Shown here in pieces: positions 44,601-57,019 of a DNA stretch of 64,000 bases (its first letter is position 1; each line of letters begins with the position of its first letter). The notes below the pieces were generated by a model, which worked only from the letters and a program-made list of their open reading frames with translations, did no database searches and was not told the origin of the DNA. The DNA is from Trichoderma breve. Its lineage: Eukaryota; Ascomycota; Sordariomycetes; Hypocreales; Hypocreaceae. The translations under genes and the position numbers were made by a program. The stretch spans positions 2,666,001-2,730,000 of the forward strand of contig NC_079232.1 of NCBI RefSeq assembly GCF_028502605.1, in the 5' to 3' direction.

Positions 44601-46651
44601 GCCAGCCGAAAGGAACTCAACGCACAATGGCACCACTACGGCACAAAAAAAAAAGAAGAAGAAGAAGGGTAAAAAATTGTCTCCCTAACGTCATGCACCA
44701 TGCCCTTGGGGTTATCAAGACATCGGTGTTTGGTAATAGCAGGGAGAGAATTGATCTTGGCACGTTGAAAACATCCTTCAGCGATTCGAGCACCTGAAAA
44801 AGCTCGCTGCTGTACACACATATGCCGTTCATGTTTTCTTCTGGTATCACAGTTCACTTTGACCTACCGTTGTTCCGCAAGGGCCATTTCAGTGCAGATT
44901 TGCATTGGGACTGTTCATCCCTGAGCAAGGCCTACACGGCCCAAGTAGTAGACATCCATAACAAGGGTGCATCCATGACAGTAATGTGAGCCCCCTTATG
45001 AGGGGATTGTCAATGGCGACGGGCGCAGCCCGCTTTTGCTTTCGGCTTCTTCGAAATACACAGATGCATGTCGAGCTGAAAACAAAATGAGGTTTGGTCC
45101 AGCAAGAAAAAAATTCTTCTCGGGAGTTTATGGAGGGGCATCGTGATTACATAATGCACCGAGACCCGGCAATGCTCCATCGGAAACTTGACAGGAAATA
45201 TTTCCTATGTTGGTAATAAGACGAGGTGGAATATTTGTATACAAGGAAGCCTGTAGATGTGTGGATTATCGGAGATTCTCCTTGCTCTTCTGTGATTTGA
45301 TCCTGTCTCTTTTCATGCAGGCAGCAGTTCTCATCCAACGCGCTATTGAACTCTCTCTCTTACACTGTAAAGAAGCCCTATGATCTGGAGGCTTTCCAGA
45401 AGCGCTGATCGGCACTACATATTTCCGAGGACGTGAGCAGATCAGCTTCTGCAGTCTCGATCTACAAACCATGGCGCCCCACCGCAATCTCGCTGAAGCT
45501 CAATTTCATCGTCGTCCCTTCGACGTCTTATCATGTGCTTGCATCGCCTGTCTCCGAGATTTCAATGCGAATCGATCCGTTGAAATCGTCTTCACAGGTC
45601 CCCAAGTCTCGGCATTTGTCTTTTATCCAATCAGCCAATCAGCTCACTTCCCTTTGGCGCGTTTCCTTTGGCTACGCTACCCCTGATCACCAGATGCCGA
45701 GTGCATTTCCTCAGGATGTGGGCGTGACTTGCGTGCGTGAGAAGCTGAGGTCACTCTGGCAACCCTGAAGGGGGGGCAATCCAGGCGCAGTTTTTGCTTG
45801 GCATGACCGTGTCATCTCTGACGCTCCCTACAATACTTTGAAGTCGACCCATACTGTACTGCCTGGGGAGTGCAATGCAGCCCTAACGAATGGATCATCT
45901 GGACGAAAAAAGAAACATTAAAGAAAAGAACAAGAGCAAACGTGCTGTAGAAACAATATATCATTTAAAGCCGGCCAGCTACAACATGGAGTCATCAGGC
46001 CACGATACGATGGCCGCTGCACGGCTTCATGTACGGCATCCCTCCGCCGGCGAGGAATCTTCAAAAGAAACAAGCCGCCTGTCGTCATTGGCGACGCCGG
46101 TCCACACTAGCTGCCCCCTTAGTCCCTTTTCCCGCCTGTTTGCGCCTGTGCAAACTGCTGCGATCCCTGTCTTGCCTGCCCCCCAGCCCAGTAAAGTCGC
46201 CAGATCCCCGTGCTAGCACTCGCTGTAGCGTCAAAGTAGCTCCCCCAAGCTCCCGCAGCTCCACAGGCCAAATAATTTCAAGGTTACTGAACTGTCGCCG
46301 TTTCGTAGCCAAAGTTTTTGTTGCTGAAGCTCGATTCCCCAGAAGCACAAGGTGGCGCTTTGAATTTGCATCTGTCAAGGACAAAGTCGGGAATCGCGGT
46401 TTGAAGCTGTTTCTGCGCATTCAATCCATCCGGGTGCGCGACCAGAGATTGACAGCCAGTTATTCCTTCAAGACGGGCGTCACCGGTAAGCTGCAGGATC
46501 GCAGAGGCCGCCAACTGGGGGACTCGGGAGTCGAAATCCAAACAAGCAATTTACCGCTGCCGACGGGGTAGAACTGCATTATTATTGCATTTCTCAGACG
46601 AAGATCATCCATTCATTGCACATATCAGCGCAATAACACAGCATCGCAAGC
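41693..46651. other. Intergenic, about 5 kb without a recognised gene
   Basis: The longest gap in the core part. It contains a homopolymer A tract near 41858, TTAATTAATTAA near 42160, a CAA-type microsatellite at 42973-42998, a GAA microsatellite at about 44650-44668, and an ACGGAGTACTCCGT palindrome near 43415. Many open frames of 60-180 codons run through it, but none has a domain, signal peptide or consistent splice plan. Confidence 0.45.
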
Positions 46652-49225
46652 ATGGCATCGCAACACGACAGCGATCTGGGCGATATCGACCCTCAAAACC
46701 CATACGCGTCAAGTAGCAAATGGCGCCACCAAGAGTCGACCAAATACGCCCGCCACGAGGCGCAACTCCAGGCGCGCGACGCTACGACAACTGACCCGAC
46801 CAATGATTTGGCCAAGTATCTCAATTCCACCCGGATTGAGCCTCAGGGCGACGGGCACTCGTCGGGAAACTACCAGCCCATCCATCTGGCTGCTAACAAT
46901 GGCGAAGAACCGGCCGTCGACCACACACAACATGAGGCGTCAGATGGCAGAGAGATCGTGTGCGGCCCTCTTCTCAACTATCGTCGAATGGATCAGGGTT
47001 ACTGGTTTGGCAGTGTCCTCGTTGTAACCAAGGGCGGTGGCAAGGAGGTGCTCTACCATCCCTCGCTGGCTTTGCGACGAGTTGGCGGCGGACAAGGAGA
47101 AGCCCGGATCGATGGTGAGCGTCTGTATTCCGACAAACGCAACACTTTTTGGGCATTCAGCATCTGCGTGCCGCTCGAGCCCAATGAGGCGAGTTACGAA
47201 TATCAAGTGCCACAGCTGCGGTTCTCCAGCAGCCACAAGCCTCAAATCAACCGCTTCTTCATCCCCGCCATAAACGAGTCGATGCGCATCATGTTCTACT
47301 CTTGCAATGGCTTCAGCGTCGGCACCGACGAGGAGGCCTGGAGCGGTCCGGCCCTGTGGAACGACGTTATGCGGAAGCATGAGGCTGCGCCTCTCCACGT
47401 CATGGTGGGAGGTGGTGACCAGATCTACAACGATGGCATCAGAGTCCACGGTCCCTTGCGCACTTGGACGGACATTGGCAATCCCAAGAAGCGTCAAGAG
47501 TACTCTTTCCCAGAGAAGCTTCGTGCCGAGTGTGATGATTACTATCTCCAAAACTACCTCCGCTGGTATAATACAGAGCCTTTTTCAACGGCCAACGGCC
47601 AGATCCCCCAGATCAATATCTGGGATGACCATGATGTTTGTACCACCCTCGATATCCTGGTATAGAACCCCCAAGCTAATGCGCCTTACAGATTATTGAT
47701 GGTTTCGGGTCTTATGTTGATAAGTTCATGCAATGCGACGTTTTCCGCGGCATTGGTGGCACTGCCCACAAGTACTACATGCTCTTCCAGCACCATCTCC
47801 CTCCTCCACCATCCACATACACATCCGGTAAGCTTCACTGCATGGTTTCAGATACATGGGAAATGTGTAATTAAGCTGATGCTAATCAATCACTGTATCA
47901 ACAGACTTTGCCGATAAAGACGTCGATGGCACTCAAGGCATTGATCCAAATCAGCTGGTTGACACGTACGTTGCGCCCGGGAAGACCGAGCCGCAGTACA
48001 TTGTCGGAACCAAGCCTGGACCCTATGTTGCGGAACACTCGTTTAACATCTACACCCGATTGGGTGCCCGTATTGCTCTTCTTGGCATCGATGCCCGAAC
48101 TGAGGTGAGTAACTACCTCTCGTATGGGTTCTACGTTGTATACGGTGGTTAACAAGATTTTCAGCGTACTCGACACCAAGTCAATTATCCTGAAACATAT
48201 GACCTGATTTTCCAAAGAGCGCGTGATGAGTTGAGCGCCGCTGCCAGATCTGGCCAGCCTATCAAGCATTTGATTCTGCTTCTCGGCATCCCGATTGCTT
48301 ATCCTGTACGTCCACTTTATCGCCGTGCATTGTCGCGGAGAACACGGTTGCTAATCAAATGACATCACAGCGCTTGACCTGGCTGGAGAACATTCTTCGA
48401 AGCCCCCTTATCGGCCCCGTCAAGCTCCTCAACAGACGATTTGGCGTCGGCGGTGGCTTTTTCAACCACTTTGACGGAAGCGTAGATTTACTTGATGATC
48501 TTGATGATCACTACACGGCCAAGACACACAAGGTTGAGCGAGCCCAGCTGGTTGTGGAGCTTCAAAAGCTTTCGGCCGAGTTCTCGGTGCGAACTACCAT
48601 TCTGGGAGGCGACGTTCATCTGGCTGCGTTGGGCCGCTTCTACTCCAACCCCAAGCTCAAGGTCCCCGCCGAGGAAGATAGCAGGTACATGGTCAACGTT
48701 GTCTCGTCAGCCATTGTCAACAAACCCCCGCCTCAAGCCGTGGCCAATCTCCTTGCACGACGAAACAAGATTCATCACATGAACTCTAAGACTGACGAAA
48801 CTCTGCTGGATCTGTTTGACAAGGACCCAGGCAACTCTACCAAGACTGCCAGTCACAACAACTGCACGATGCCCAGCCGCAACTTTGCTATTCTGACAGA
48901 AAACTCTCCCACTAATCAGACTAACGGGGTTGTGCCCGAGGTGAATGGCGAGGCGCACTCGTTTATAGGACTCGACGGCCATTCGGAACTACACAAGGGA
49001 GAAGTCGGTTCTGGTTCAAAGCACAAGGCAGCCACTGATGATGCACACGGCAAAGGCCACGATGGCAGTCTGGACATTCGCATCAGCGTCGAGATTGATC
49101 AGCATGATCCCGAGGGTCGAACAGAGGGCTATGGTTTGACTGTGCCAGTGCTGACCTATCGCCCCAGGACCCAAGCGTCCTCGAGAGCTGTGTCCACTGC
49201 CACAAGCGTTCCAAGCCAGCAGTGA
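46652..49225 (+). CDS. PhoD-like phosphatase (771 aa)
   Basis: Exons 46652-47635, 47692-47827, 47905-48104, 48165-48305, 48371-49225 join in phase (donors GTTTGT, GTAAGC, GTGAGT, GTACGT). The central domain is a PhoD-like metallophosphatase: YSCNGFSVG at the start, HVMVGGGDQIYND, the metal site INIWDDHDIIDGFGS across the first intron, and LGGDVHLAALGRFY at the end, with Asp, Asn and His ligands present. The N-terminal 90 residues are a hydrophilic tail and the C-terminal 130 are rich in Ser, Thr and His (disordered). Related PhoD-like proteins in fungi are linked to phosphoester metabolism and, in some, to alkaline phosphatase-type activity; the substrate here is unknown. No signal peptide, so an intracellular location is expected. 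Confidence 0.88.
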
Positions 49226-50102
49226 GGTCTGCAATGAAGAAGCCATTTTCTCGTGCACGGCGCATGGTACGCATTTTGGTGTTGGTGATATACGATACCC
49301 CGGGGCTTTCTGGTGAAGGAATGGCGTCATGAGTTGAAACGTTATGATGAGCAGTCAAGAGTTGGGCATGACGCAATGATGGAAGATACCACCAAGTCTG
49401 GTCTCGAGGGAATGTTTTGTTTTCGAGTCTTTCTGTTTTCCCACGCTGGGGGCTGTATAGATACCTAATACTGTTCTGTTCATTGTGAGTGTATGTTAGT
49501 CATTCGCTGGGACTCGAGTATGGTGTAAGTTAAGTTAGTGTTCAATTGAGATTGTTTAACCCACGACTAAGCGCAGCTTGCGTGACAAATGGCAGCTCTT
49601 TCATGTGATGTTACCAAATCCCAGCCATTCCCAGCAGCGTATGAGTCGTGGAAACTCCTACTTACCATCAAAAGCAAGACGATTAAACCCCCACAAGCAG
49701 TCTAGCTCCGCAAAAAATGGTTAAGCATGCTTCTTTTTCTTTTTTGCCTTCTTTTTCTTCAGCAACGGCTCTCGACGGGATCCATTGGCCGACTTCGGTG
49801 CCCCAATTGTCCAATCCCCAGAAGGCTCGATACTTGGGCGAAGCCGTCACAAGTTGGCCGCCCCCACTGCCCCTCATCTCCAATCGCCTTTAACCCGCGA
49901 TAAGCCGAGCCTCCAATGCGCGATAGCCCAAAGATAAGTTGGGGTAGAACCTCTTATTGGATTCGCCTTTGCGGGGAGAAACTCGACTGATAGAAGACTT
50001 TTTTTCTTGTCGATTTACATCTTTTTCTTTGTCTCGTTTGGAGTTTTATCATTGCCTTTGTCGAGGTTTTGCTAAAGAGAAAAGAAAGAAAAGTCGTTCA
50101 AG
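49226..50102. other. Intergenic, P5CDH promoter
   Basis: 3' flank of the phosphatase gene and promoter of the next gene. A pyrimidine-rich tract precedes the P5CDH ATG (CTTTTTTTCTTG at about 50000). No further gene. Confidence 0.5.
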
Positions 50103-51969
50103 ATGCAGTCTGCTGTGCTGAGACGAGCGGGGGCAAAGGGCTTGCGCAGTTGCGGATGCAGAGTCCCGAGAGCTTCGTTGGCGACGCTGGCGACGTTTCG
50201 ACCTCCCACAATCAAGAATGAGCCCAACGTAAGTTGACAGTGGTTTTAAAATGACTTGAGGAGAAAGCTTTGATGCTAATGTAATTGGTTTGATAGCAAC
50301 ACTATGCCAAGGGCAGCCAGCAGCGAGAGGGTTTGACGGCTGCCGTCGAGAAGCTGCAGAGCAAGCTGCCTCTCGAGGTCCCAGTTGTTGTAGGAGGCCA
50401 GCAGGTATGTTGAATCTCTTTGAAAGCACAATCTTGAATATTAACGAGCTAAACTAACTGAATGAACCTCCTCAGATCAAAACCTCGTCCCTCTCCAGAC
50501 AGCTCAACCCCTCCGACCACTCCAAGACGGTCGCCTCATACCATACCGCCACGCCCGCCGACGTCTCCAAGGCCATTGACGCCGCGCTGGCCGCAAAGCC
50601 GGCATGGGAGTCGCTCCCCTTTGCAGACCGCGCCGCCGTCTTCCTCAAGGCCGCCGACCTGGTGTCCGGCAAGTACCGCTACGACATCATGGCCGCCACG
50701 ATGCTCGGCCAGGGCAAAAACGCCTGGCAGGCCGAGATCGACGCCGCCGCCGAGCTGGCAGACTTCTTCCGTTTCAACGTGCAGTACGCCCAGGAGCTGT
50801 ACAGCCAGCAGCCCGAGCACCACTCGCCCGGCGTGTGGAACCGCCTCGAGTACCGCCCGCTCGAGGGCTTCGTCTATGCCGTCAGCCCCTTCAACTTCAC
50901 GGCCATTGCCGGCAACCTGCCCGGTGCTCCGGCCCTCATGGGCAACGTGGTGGTCTGGAAGCCCAGTGACTTTGCCATTGCGTCCAACTGGCTGGTCTAC
51001 AACATCCTTCTCGAGGCTGGCCTGCCCAAGGACGTGATCCAGTTCGTACCCGGCAACCCCGTCGAGATTACCAAGACGGTCCTGGAGCACAAGGAGTTTG
51101 CGGCTCTGCACTATACCGGCAGCACCGCCGTGTTCCGAAAGCTCTACGGCGCCATTGGCGAGGGCGTTGCCGAGGGCAGATACAGGTCGTACCCCAGGAT
51201 CGTGGGCGAGACTGGCGGCAAGAACTTCCACCTGATTCACCCGTCTGCTGATATCGAGAACGCTGCTATCCAGACTGTTCGCGGTGCCTTTGAGTACCAG
51301 GGCCAAAAGTGCAGCGCTACGTCTCGCATCTACGTTGCCAAGTCTGTCTGGCCCGAGTTCAAGGAGCGATTGGTCTCCGAGACTAAGAAGCTCACTCAGG
51401 GCGTCCCCTGGGACCACTCCCACTTCATGGGCCCCGTGATTCACGAGGCCTCCTTCAAGAAGCTCTCGGGCGCCATTGACGAGGCCAAGAGCGACAAGGA
51501 CCTCGAGCTCGTCTTTGGCGGCACCTACGACTCGTCCAAGGGCTACTTTGTCCAGCCCACCATCTACCAGGCCATCAGCCCTTCCCATAAGTTCCTCTCC
51601 ACCGAGTTCTTCGGCCCCATCCTCACCGCGCACGTCTACGACGATGCCGCGCCCGATGCCTTTGCCAAGGTCTGCGAGCTAGTCGATGGCACCTCCGAGT
51701 ATGGCCTCACCGGATCCGTCTTTGCCAACGACCGCGAGGCCGTGCGCTTCGCCGAGGAGAAGCTGCGCAACGCGGCGGGCAACTTTTACATCAACTGCAA
51801 GAGCACCGGTGCCGTTGTCGGACAGCAGCCGTTTGGCGGTGCCAGGGCCAGCGGCACAGACGACAAGGCCGGAAGTCCCAACCTGCTGACGAGATTCGTC
51901 AACATCCGATCAATTAAGGAGGAGTTTGCGGCCACGACGCAGGTGTCATATCCTAGCAACGAGGTTTAA
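50103..51969 (+). CDS. put2: Δ1-pyrroline-5-carboxylate dehydrogenase, mitochondrial
   Basis: Exons 50103-50228, 50297-50404, 50476-51969 (donors GTAAGT and GTATGT) give 575 aa. The N-terminus (MQSAVLRRAGAKGLRSC) is Arg/Ala-rich without acidic residues, a typical mitochondrial presequence. The body is an aldehyde dehydrogenase of the P5CDH branch: the SPFNFTAIAGNLPGAPALMG segment, GETGGKNFH with the catalytic Glu near residue 323, and GQKCSATSR with the nucleophilic Cys near residue 357. It oxidises glutamate semialdehyde (the hydrolysed form of P5C) to glutamate with NAD+, the second step of proline breakdown in the mitochondrial matrix. All key residues are present. The strong bias to C/G third bases suggests high expression. 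The symbol follows the yeast orthologue PUT2. Confidence 0.95.
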
Positions 51970-54900
51970 ACCAATCCGCCGACATTTGCATGATGGATTG
52001 GAGCACTGTGTAAGAGGGGTGTAGGGTTGATGATGTATGGCGTTGATATTTCTCCATTTTTAGTCTATAATTTGTTTGCATCTAGGGTAAGATGCTGGCG
52101 TTGAGCGACGAGAATCGTCGACATGCATAATCTCCCGTATTGGGAGAAACCCATCAAAACCACATTGATGATGTTAAATTGAAACCAATTGAAAACAATT
52201 GAGCATGATAAGTCTGTGATATGACGAAATGTGTGCGTGCTGTATTACCTACTCGGGTTATCATATCTATGTAGCTTAATCTTTTGGTAGGAAGGCTTCT
52301 TACGCGCAACCCTGATGGTCCGTTACAACATGAGGACTGGACACGACGAATAGGATAAAGAGCCTAAAAGCCAAGGCAGCCTTAACAAGGCCTTGAATAC
52401 TAGTCGATGCAATGCAAAAGTTTATACACTCATCCCCTTGGCTGAAACCTTGACATCGAATCAGCTAACTTGCCCATCCACTTCGTATACACGAGGCCAG
52501 CTCCGAGCCAGATGAAAGACGCTACTGAGAGCCGGGGTGGTTCACTCAGAGGGCAGTACTATTACAAACAACCTGGAAGTCATTAGCCATCGGCCCCTTG
52601 AATAGGCTTAAATGCACGCCCCAAGGCAAGATCCAACGGGCTGAGCGGAATTGAGTGTTTTTGATGGGGGCGCAGCTTGCATGAGTGTCGAGCCGTGAGT
52701 GGGCGCTCATCCCACGGGGATCTTGAGCTTGCCGGATTGCCGTGTGGAGAGGTGCTATGCTACGGTTCGATATGCCGGTACCTGGACAAGAAGTATAACG
52801 TGTGTTGGTTAATCGGGTAGTTTATTTCGTTTATTTCTTTCTTTCTCCCTTTTTGCCTGATAAGGAGAGCCGAGCATGGTATCAATATGTACCCGTATGG
52901 GGTACAACACCCGGGCTTTGTTGGGAACGAGGGCGAGACACTGCGTCTTAGATTTCAAGCTGGGCATTTTTCCAAGCACCAGCTCCCCGCGAGTCCAATC
53001 CAATTGGCAGCTGGGTTGCTCAAATCCCAATCTCTCCCTTCTAGAAATTGCCCATTTTCCCTCCTCCTCACCCGCTAGCGCAGACGTGGCGCAACCCACT
53101 GCGATCCAAGCGAAGTAAGTTGAGGTGGGATTCCTTGGAACATTGCCACAGGACACGCGAGCTTGTCCAACGTGGTTATCGAAAGACGAAAACCCCCGGA
53201 AGGAGGTCCGTGCAGAAGATGTCATCCGCAAAAAAAGAGGTTCGTATCGGAAAAGGGACCCTGCTTATGTGCGGGATTGGATTCCTGGGGCATGACGTTT
53301 GAGGGTTTGTTTGAGGAGCGGGAAGAGGGAATGCCGGGACTGAATCTCAGTCAATCCCTCGGCTTGGCAGTGAATGAGGGCACATGATCACTATGGATAA
53401 AGATAAACATGGGGATAAGCAATCCAATGCAAAGAAGATAACAAAAATAATAATGATAGAAAACGAAAAACCACCTGAAAACGGGCTTCCGGAGCGCAAA
53501 CCATCTCGCCTCGAGTCCGCCGCACTCTCTCACCACTTTCCGCCCCCTTGTCCTGGCTGCCCTTCTTCTCTCTCTCCCGACTTGGCAGCCCAGCGAGAGC
53601 ACGAGAGCACGAGACTCGCCGGCGAGGCCTGAGAGGATGAGACGGACCGTAGTCAACGGCAAGTGGAGGAAAAGCAAGAGCAAAAAAGCTGGAGAGGCGG
53701 CGCCCAAGAGAGCTTGCAGGGACGTTCAAGGGTCGAGGCTCGCCACATGGGCTGGTCCGGGCTGCTGATTCGTCCACTCGCCGGCGACACCATGGGGAGC
53801 ACGCGACACTTTTCTCGATGATGCTTGGTCAATTGGCAGAGGCACGTTTTCGGCCTTCTTTTTTGCTCGAGTTACTTTTTGGTTCGCCCAGCTGGGGGAG
53901 GAGAGGGAGAGGGAGGGGGTTGTCGTCTTCATGTGTTAATTCTCCTTGTGCCGGGCTTATCAGGACAAGGAGGTACTTGTGCCGTACCGTATATAGTGAA
54001 ATAGCTGAGGCCTGCTCATGGGCACCGTTCCTTTCTCTCAGACGCCTCATTCTCGACCTCTCCCCTTTTCTCCGTCTTCTTTTTTCTTTCCTTCTTACTT
54101 TAATTCCTCAGATTAACGCTCCCCCATCCGTCTTCCCAGGGTGCATAAGTGGTCTCGTGCCGCCCATTGCTTCTGTGCTTCTGCCGTGATACCTCCCGCA
54201 GCTCACCGGTTCTGCAAACGGGAGCCCTATCGCCATACTATCTGCTCTCCCTTGCCCAACACACGACATCTGGGATTAATTTCTTATCTTCTTCTTTTCC
54301 TTTTATTTGCATTATCAGCCCTGGTCAGACAAGAGATACACAGGCTCTGAGTACACAACATCTTCCATCGGAAAGCGGACCACGTCCCTACAAATAAGAA
54401 AAAGAAAGAGACACACACCAAGCCAACCCGCTGCAACACCAACAGCCGTGGCTCAAAAGCCATCTCCGAGCTTATCTCGGCCTACCACGAGTGGAAACCT
54501 CCCGCGACCAAGGACCCTTGCATCAGAACACCAAAACTCTCGGTTAAGCAGCAGCTCCGTGGCCCGCATAATTTCAATCCAGTGCGCCTATTCTCTTTGA
54601 ATCGCGGCCGCAGAAACAGTTTCCGGGGGGAGGGTAGTGCCGCTGTCGTCACCAGTACCCATCTCTCCTGCAACTTGCAACAAGGCGGATAGGTTCAGGC
54701 TGCGCCTCACCCCTGCCGCGTAACTCCCTAGACGGAAAAAGAAAAAGCAGTTTTTCTGTGACTAAAGCGGTCCCTATTTTGTGTGTGTTGCGTCGTGTTG
54801 CGAATAGTTCGAACCTGCGGCTCCGCGGATCGCGGAGCGTGGCCGAGACCTTTAGACGCAGATCCAGTGCCGAGGGGGAAAACACACACACCCCCGTTTG

Positions 54901-54983
54901 CTTACAGAGAGACTCGTCATCTAATCGGAGGAGAGACGCAAGGAAAAAAAAAAAAAATAGCTGCTCTAAGTCCAAAGCGGACC
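51970..54983. other. Intergenic, long promoter and leader of the bHLH gene
   Basis: About 3 kb. The last kilobase (53900-54980) is pyrimidine-rich, then AC-rich, as in long fungal 5' leaders, and contains several short upstream ATG frames. A tRNA-like stretch at 54800-54870 was rejected. No gene recognised in 52000-53800. Confidence 0.45.
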
Positions 54984-56294
54984 ATGCCTCGTCCTGCGCT
55001 GCCGCCGACGCCCGGGTCCTCGTCTGATATCAGGGGCAAGGATGGCATGCAGCAGCTTTCATCTCTGCAACTCGCCTTTGAGCTGCCTCCGCCAGCCATC
55101 CACGATGCAGCAGCAGATGCGTCTCGCATCTCGCCCGTCGACTCCAAGCAGCAGCAAATCTCGCCCCTCTCCACGCCGTCGCTAGGCCTGGACGTTGCCA
55201 CGTCGCCAAAGACAGTAGTCTATCCCATGCAGGCGGCCGAGACGGTCAAGTCCCGAAGACGCTCGTCCGCCGCTACCACCAAGGAGCCCAAGGAAAACAC
55301 CTTTGCCCTGCCGCCACCGCCCACGCGCTCCAGGAAGATCATCCAGATGAAGCCGCGAACCCAGGACACGGCCGCGGCCTCGGCTTCCACCAAGGAGTCT
55401 GCCCGGGCCACCGGGAAGGCTGCCGCCGCCAAGACCGCCGCTCCGGGGCCCGACGCCGGGGCCGGGGCCGGAGGTGCTTCGGCCAAGGGCGAGTCAACGA
55501 CAAAGAAGAAGCAGCCCAGCGCAACTAGCGCTGCTGGCAGGAAAATCGCTCGCAAGACTGCCCACAGCTTGATTGAGCGGAGGAGAAGGAGCAAGATGAA
55601 CGAGGAGTTTGCCCTGCTCAAGAGCATGATCCCCGCGTGCACGGGCGAGATGCACAAGCTGGCCATTCTACAGGTTTGTTTCCCCCTTCCCCCTGAATCC
55701 AAAAAAACGGCAAATCTAAACCAAACCCTCACTAACACACAAACTCTCTAGGCTTCCATTGAATATGTCCGCTATCTGGAAGACTGCGTCGCCAAGCTCA
55801 AGGCCCAGCAAGAGCAATCCCAGAGCAGCAGACCCGAGGCCTCACACAGCCCCTTACCACCCATCCGCGAATTCCACCCAACCTTCCATGAGGACCCGGC
55901 AGACGTCGAAATGACCGACTCCGAGGCCGCCACCTCCCCGGTCTTCGCGCCCCAGCGGCCGTCCGTCTCGCCGGCGCTGCACGCCCAGGACTCGCGCCAC
56001 CGCCAGCACTCGTACTCGTCCGTGTCGACGGACCAGCGGCACTACAGCTACAGCGCCTCCACGACGACGTCGCCTGCCTTTGGGCCGCAGATGTTTGCTA
56101 ACAACAACGGCGCCGGCTACACGCATAGTAGCACTTCGGCGTCTGGATCGACGCTGACGAGTCCTGCGTTGTTGCCGCAGACGGATCTTGATCATGAGGC
56201 AACGGCGGCGTTGCTGATGCTTAATAGCGATAGGAGGGGGACGGCGGCGAATAATAACCGCGCCTTGTCTGTTCGCGATTTGTTGAGCTCATGA
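54984..56294 (+). CDS. bHLH transcription factor, Esc1-like (410 aa)
   Basis: Two exons, 54984-55673 and 55752-56294 (donor GTTTGT, acceptor CTCTAG). The ATG at 54984 gives MPRPALPPTPGSSSDIRG; the frame stays open upstream to 54783, so a longer form cannot be excluded. The DNA-binding region is KTAHSLIERRRRSKMNEEFA (basic part with the His-Glu-Arg core of E-box binders), then LLKSMIPACTGEMHKLAILQ and, after the intron, ASIEYVRYLEDCVAKLKAQQ as helix 2. The intron splits the second helix. The sequence is closest in my memory to the Esc1-type bHLH factors of ascomycetes. The N-terminal third is Pro/Ala/Ser-rich with poly-Ala/Gly, and the C-terminal part is Ser/Thr/His-rich, both probably activation regions. 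Target genes cannot be inferred. Confidence 0.88.
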
Positions 56295-57019
56295 TTTTCA
56301 TGTTCCATCTTCCTCTTCGTATACCCCAAGCTGCAATGATGCGACGATTTCTTTTACAAGCTGTTTCTCTTTATTTCTTTTAACATCAAGGCTCTGTCTG
56401 TGTAGGCCCTGAGCAAAAAACACATGATGGTCCTTTTTTTCTGCTCCAATTTTTCTCCTTCCATTTCCCGCATTCCGAAACAATAACAATACAAAATTCA
56501 GAAACACACCCGTGGGGCCAGAGAAGAAGATGGAAAAAATTTGGAGTCTGTAATGGGATTTGAGGAGTTCCGAGGGTTATGGGTTCTGGCGAGAAACAGG
56601 GATCCCAGAAAAAACATACATTTACCAAAATACCTTTTTTTATTTCTCTCTAGTTCTCTCTTCTTTTTCTTTTTACTTGTTTTAGTTTCAACTTTGGCTG
56701 GGCAACAACTATCAAACAATCGTGCGAACGGGAACAGGACTGCACTGGAATCGGCACTGGGGGGAAATACCATGGCAAAAAGACGGCCCCTGAGATGCGT
56801 GGCTACTGATTTTAATACTACGAGGAGGGGGGCCGCGATTTCTGGAATATAATTGTTCTTGCTATTTTTATTTCAACGCAAGTAGTAGAATCAAATCAAT
56901 GATAATTCTTCACATCCAACGCCGCTAATGTGTGTTTAATGCATATTCATTATTTGGAGTCCCCCCCCCTTTTTTGTAATGTTTCATTCACACTTCCTTC
57001 TTGCTTTGTGTTTCTTCTA
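56295..57019. other. Intergenic, convergent gene ends
   Basis: Shared 3' region of the bHLH and Per1 genes. T-rich stretches on both strands are consistent with poly(A) regions. No gene. Confidence 0.5.

Noticed and set aside
46029..46571. 180-codon open frame upstream of the PhoD-like gene
   Set aside because: Basic, low-complexity composition with no domain, and overlaps another frame on the opposite strand. Fits promoter/leader sequence better.
50536..51633. 365-codon minus-strand frame opposite P5C dehydrogenase
   Set aside because: GC-rich coding DNA with third-position bias gives open antisense frames; the dehydrogenase is certain.
54800..54870. tRNA-like stretch (GTTCGAAC box, TGGCCGAG and an anticodon-like segment)
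   Set aside because: The A-box, B-box order and spacing are wrong for one strand and the acceptor stem does not pair. It also lies in the leader of the bHLH gene.
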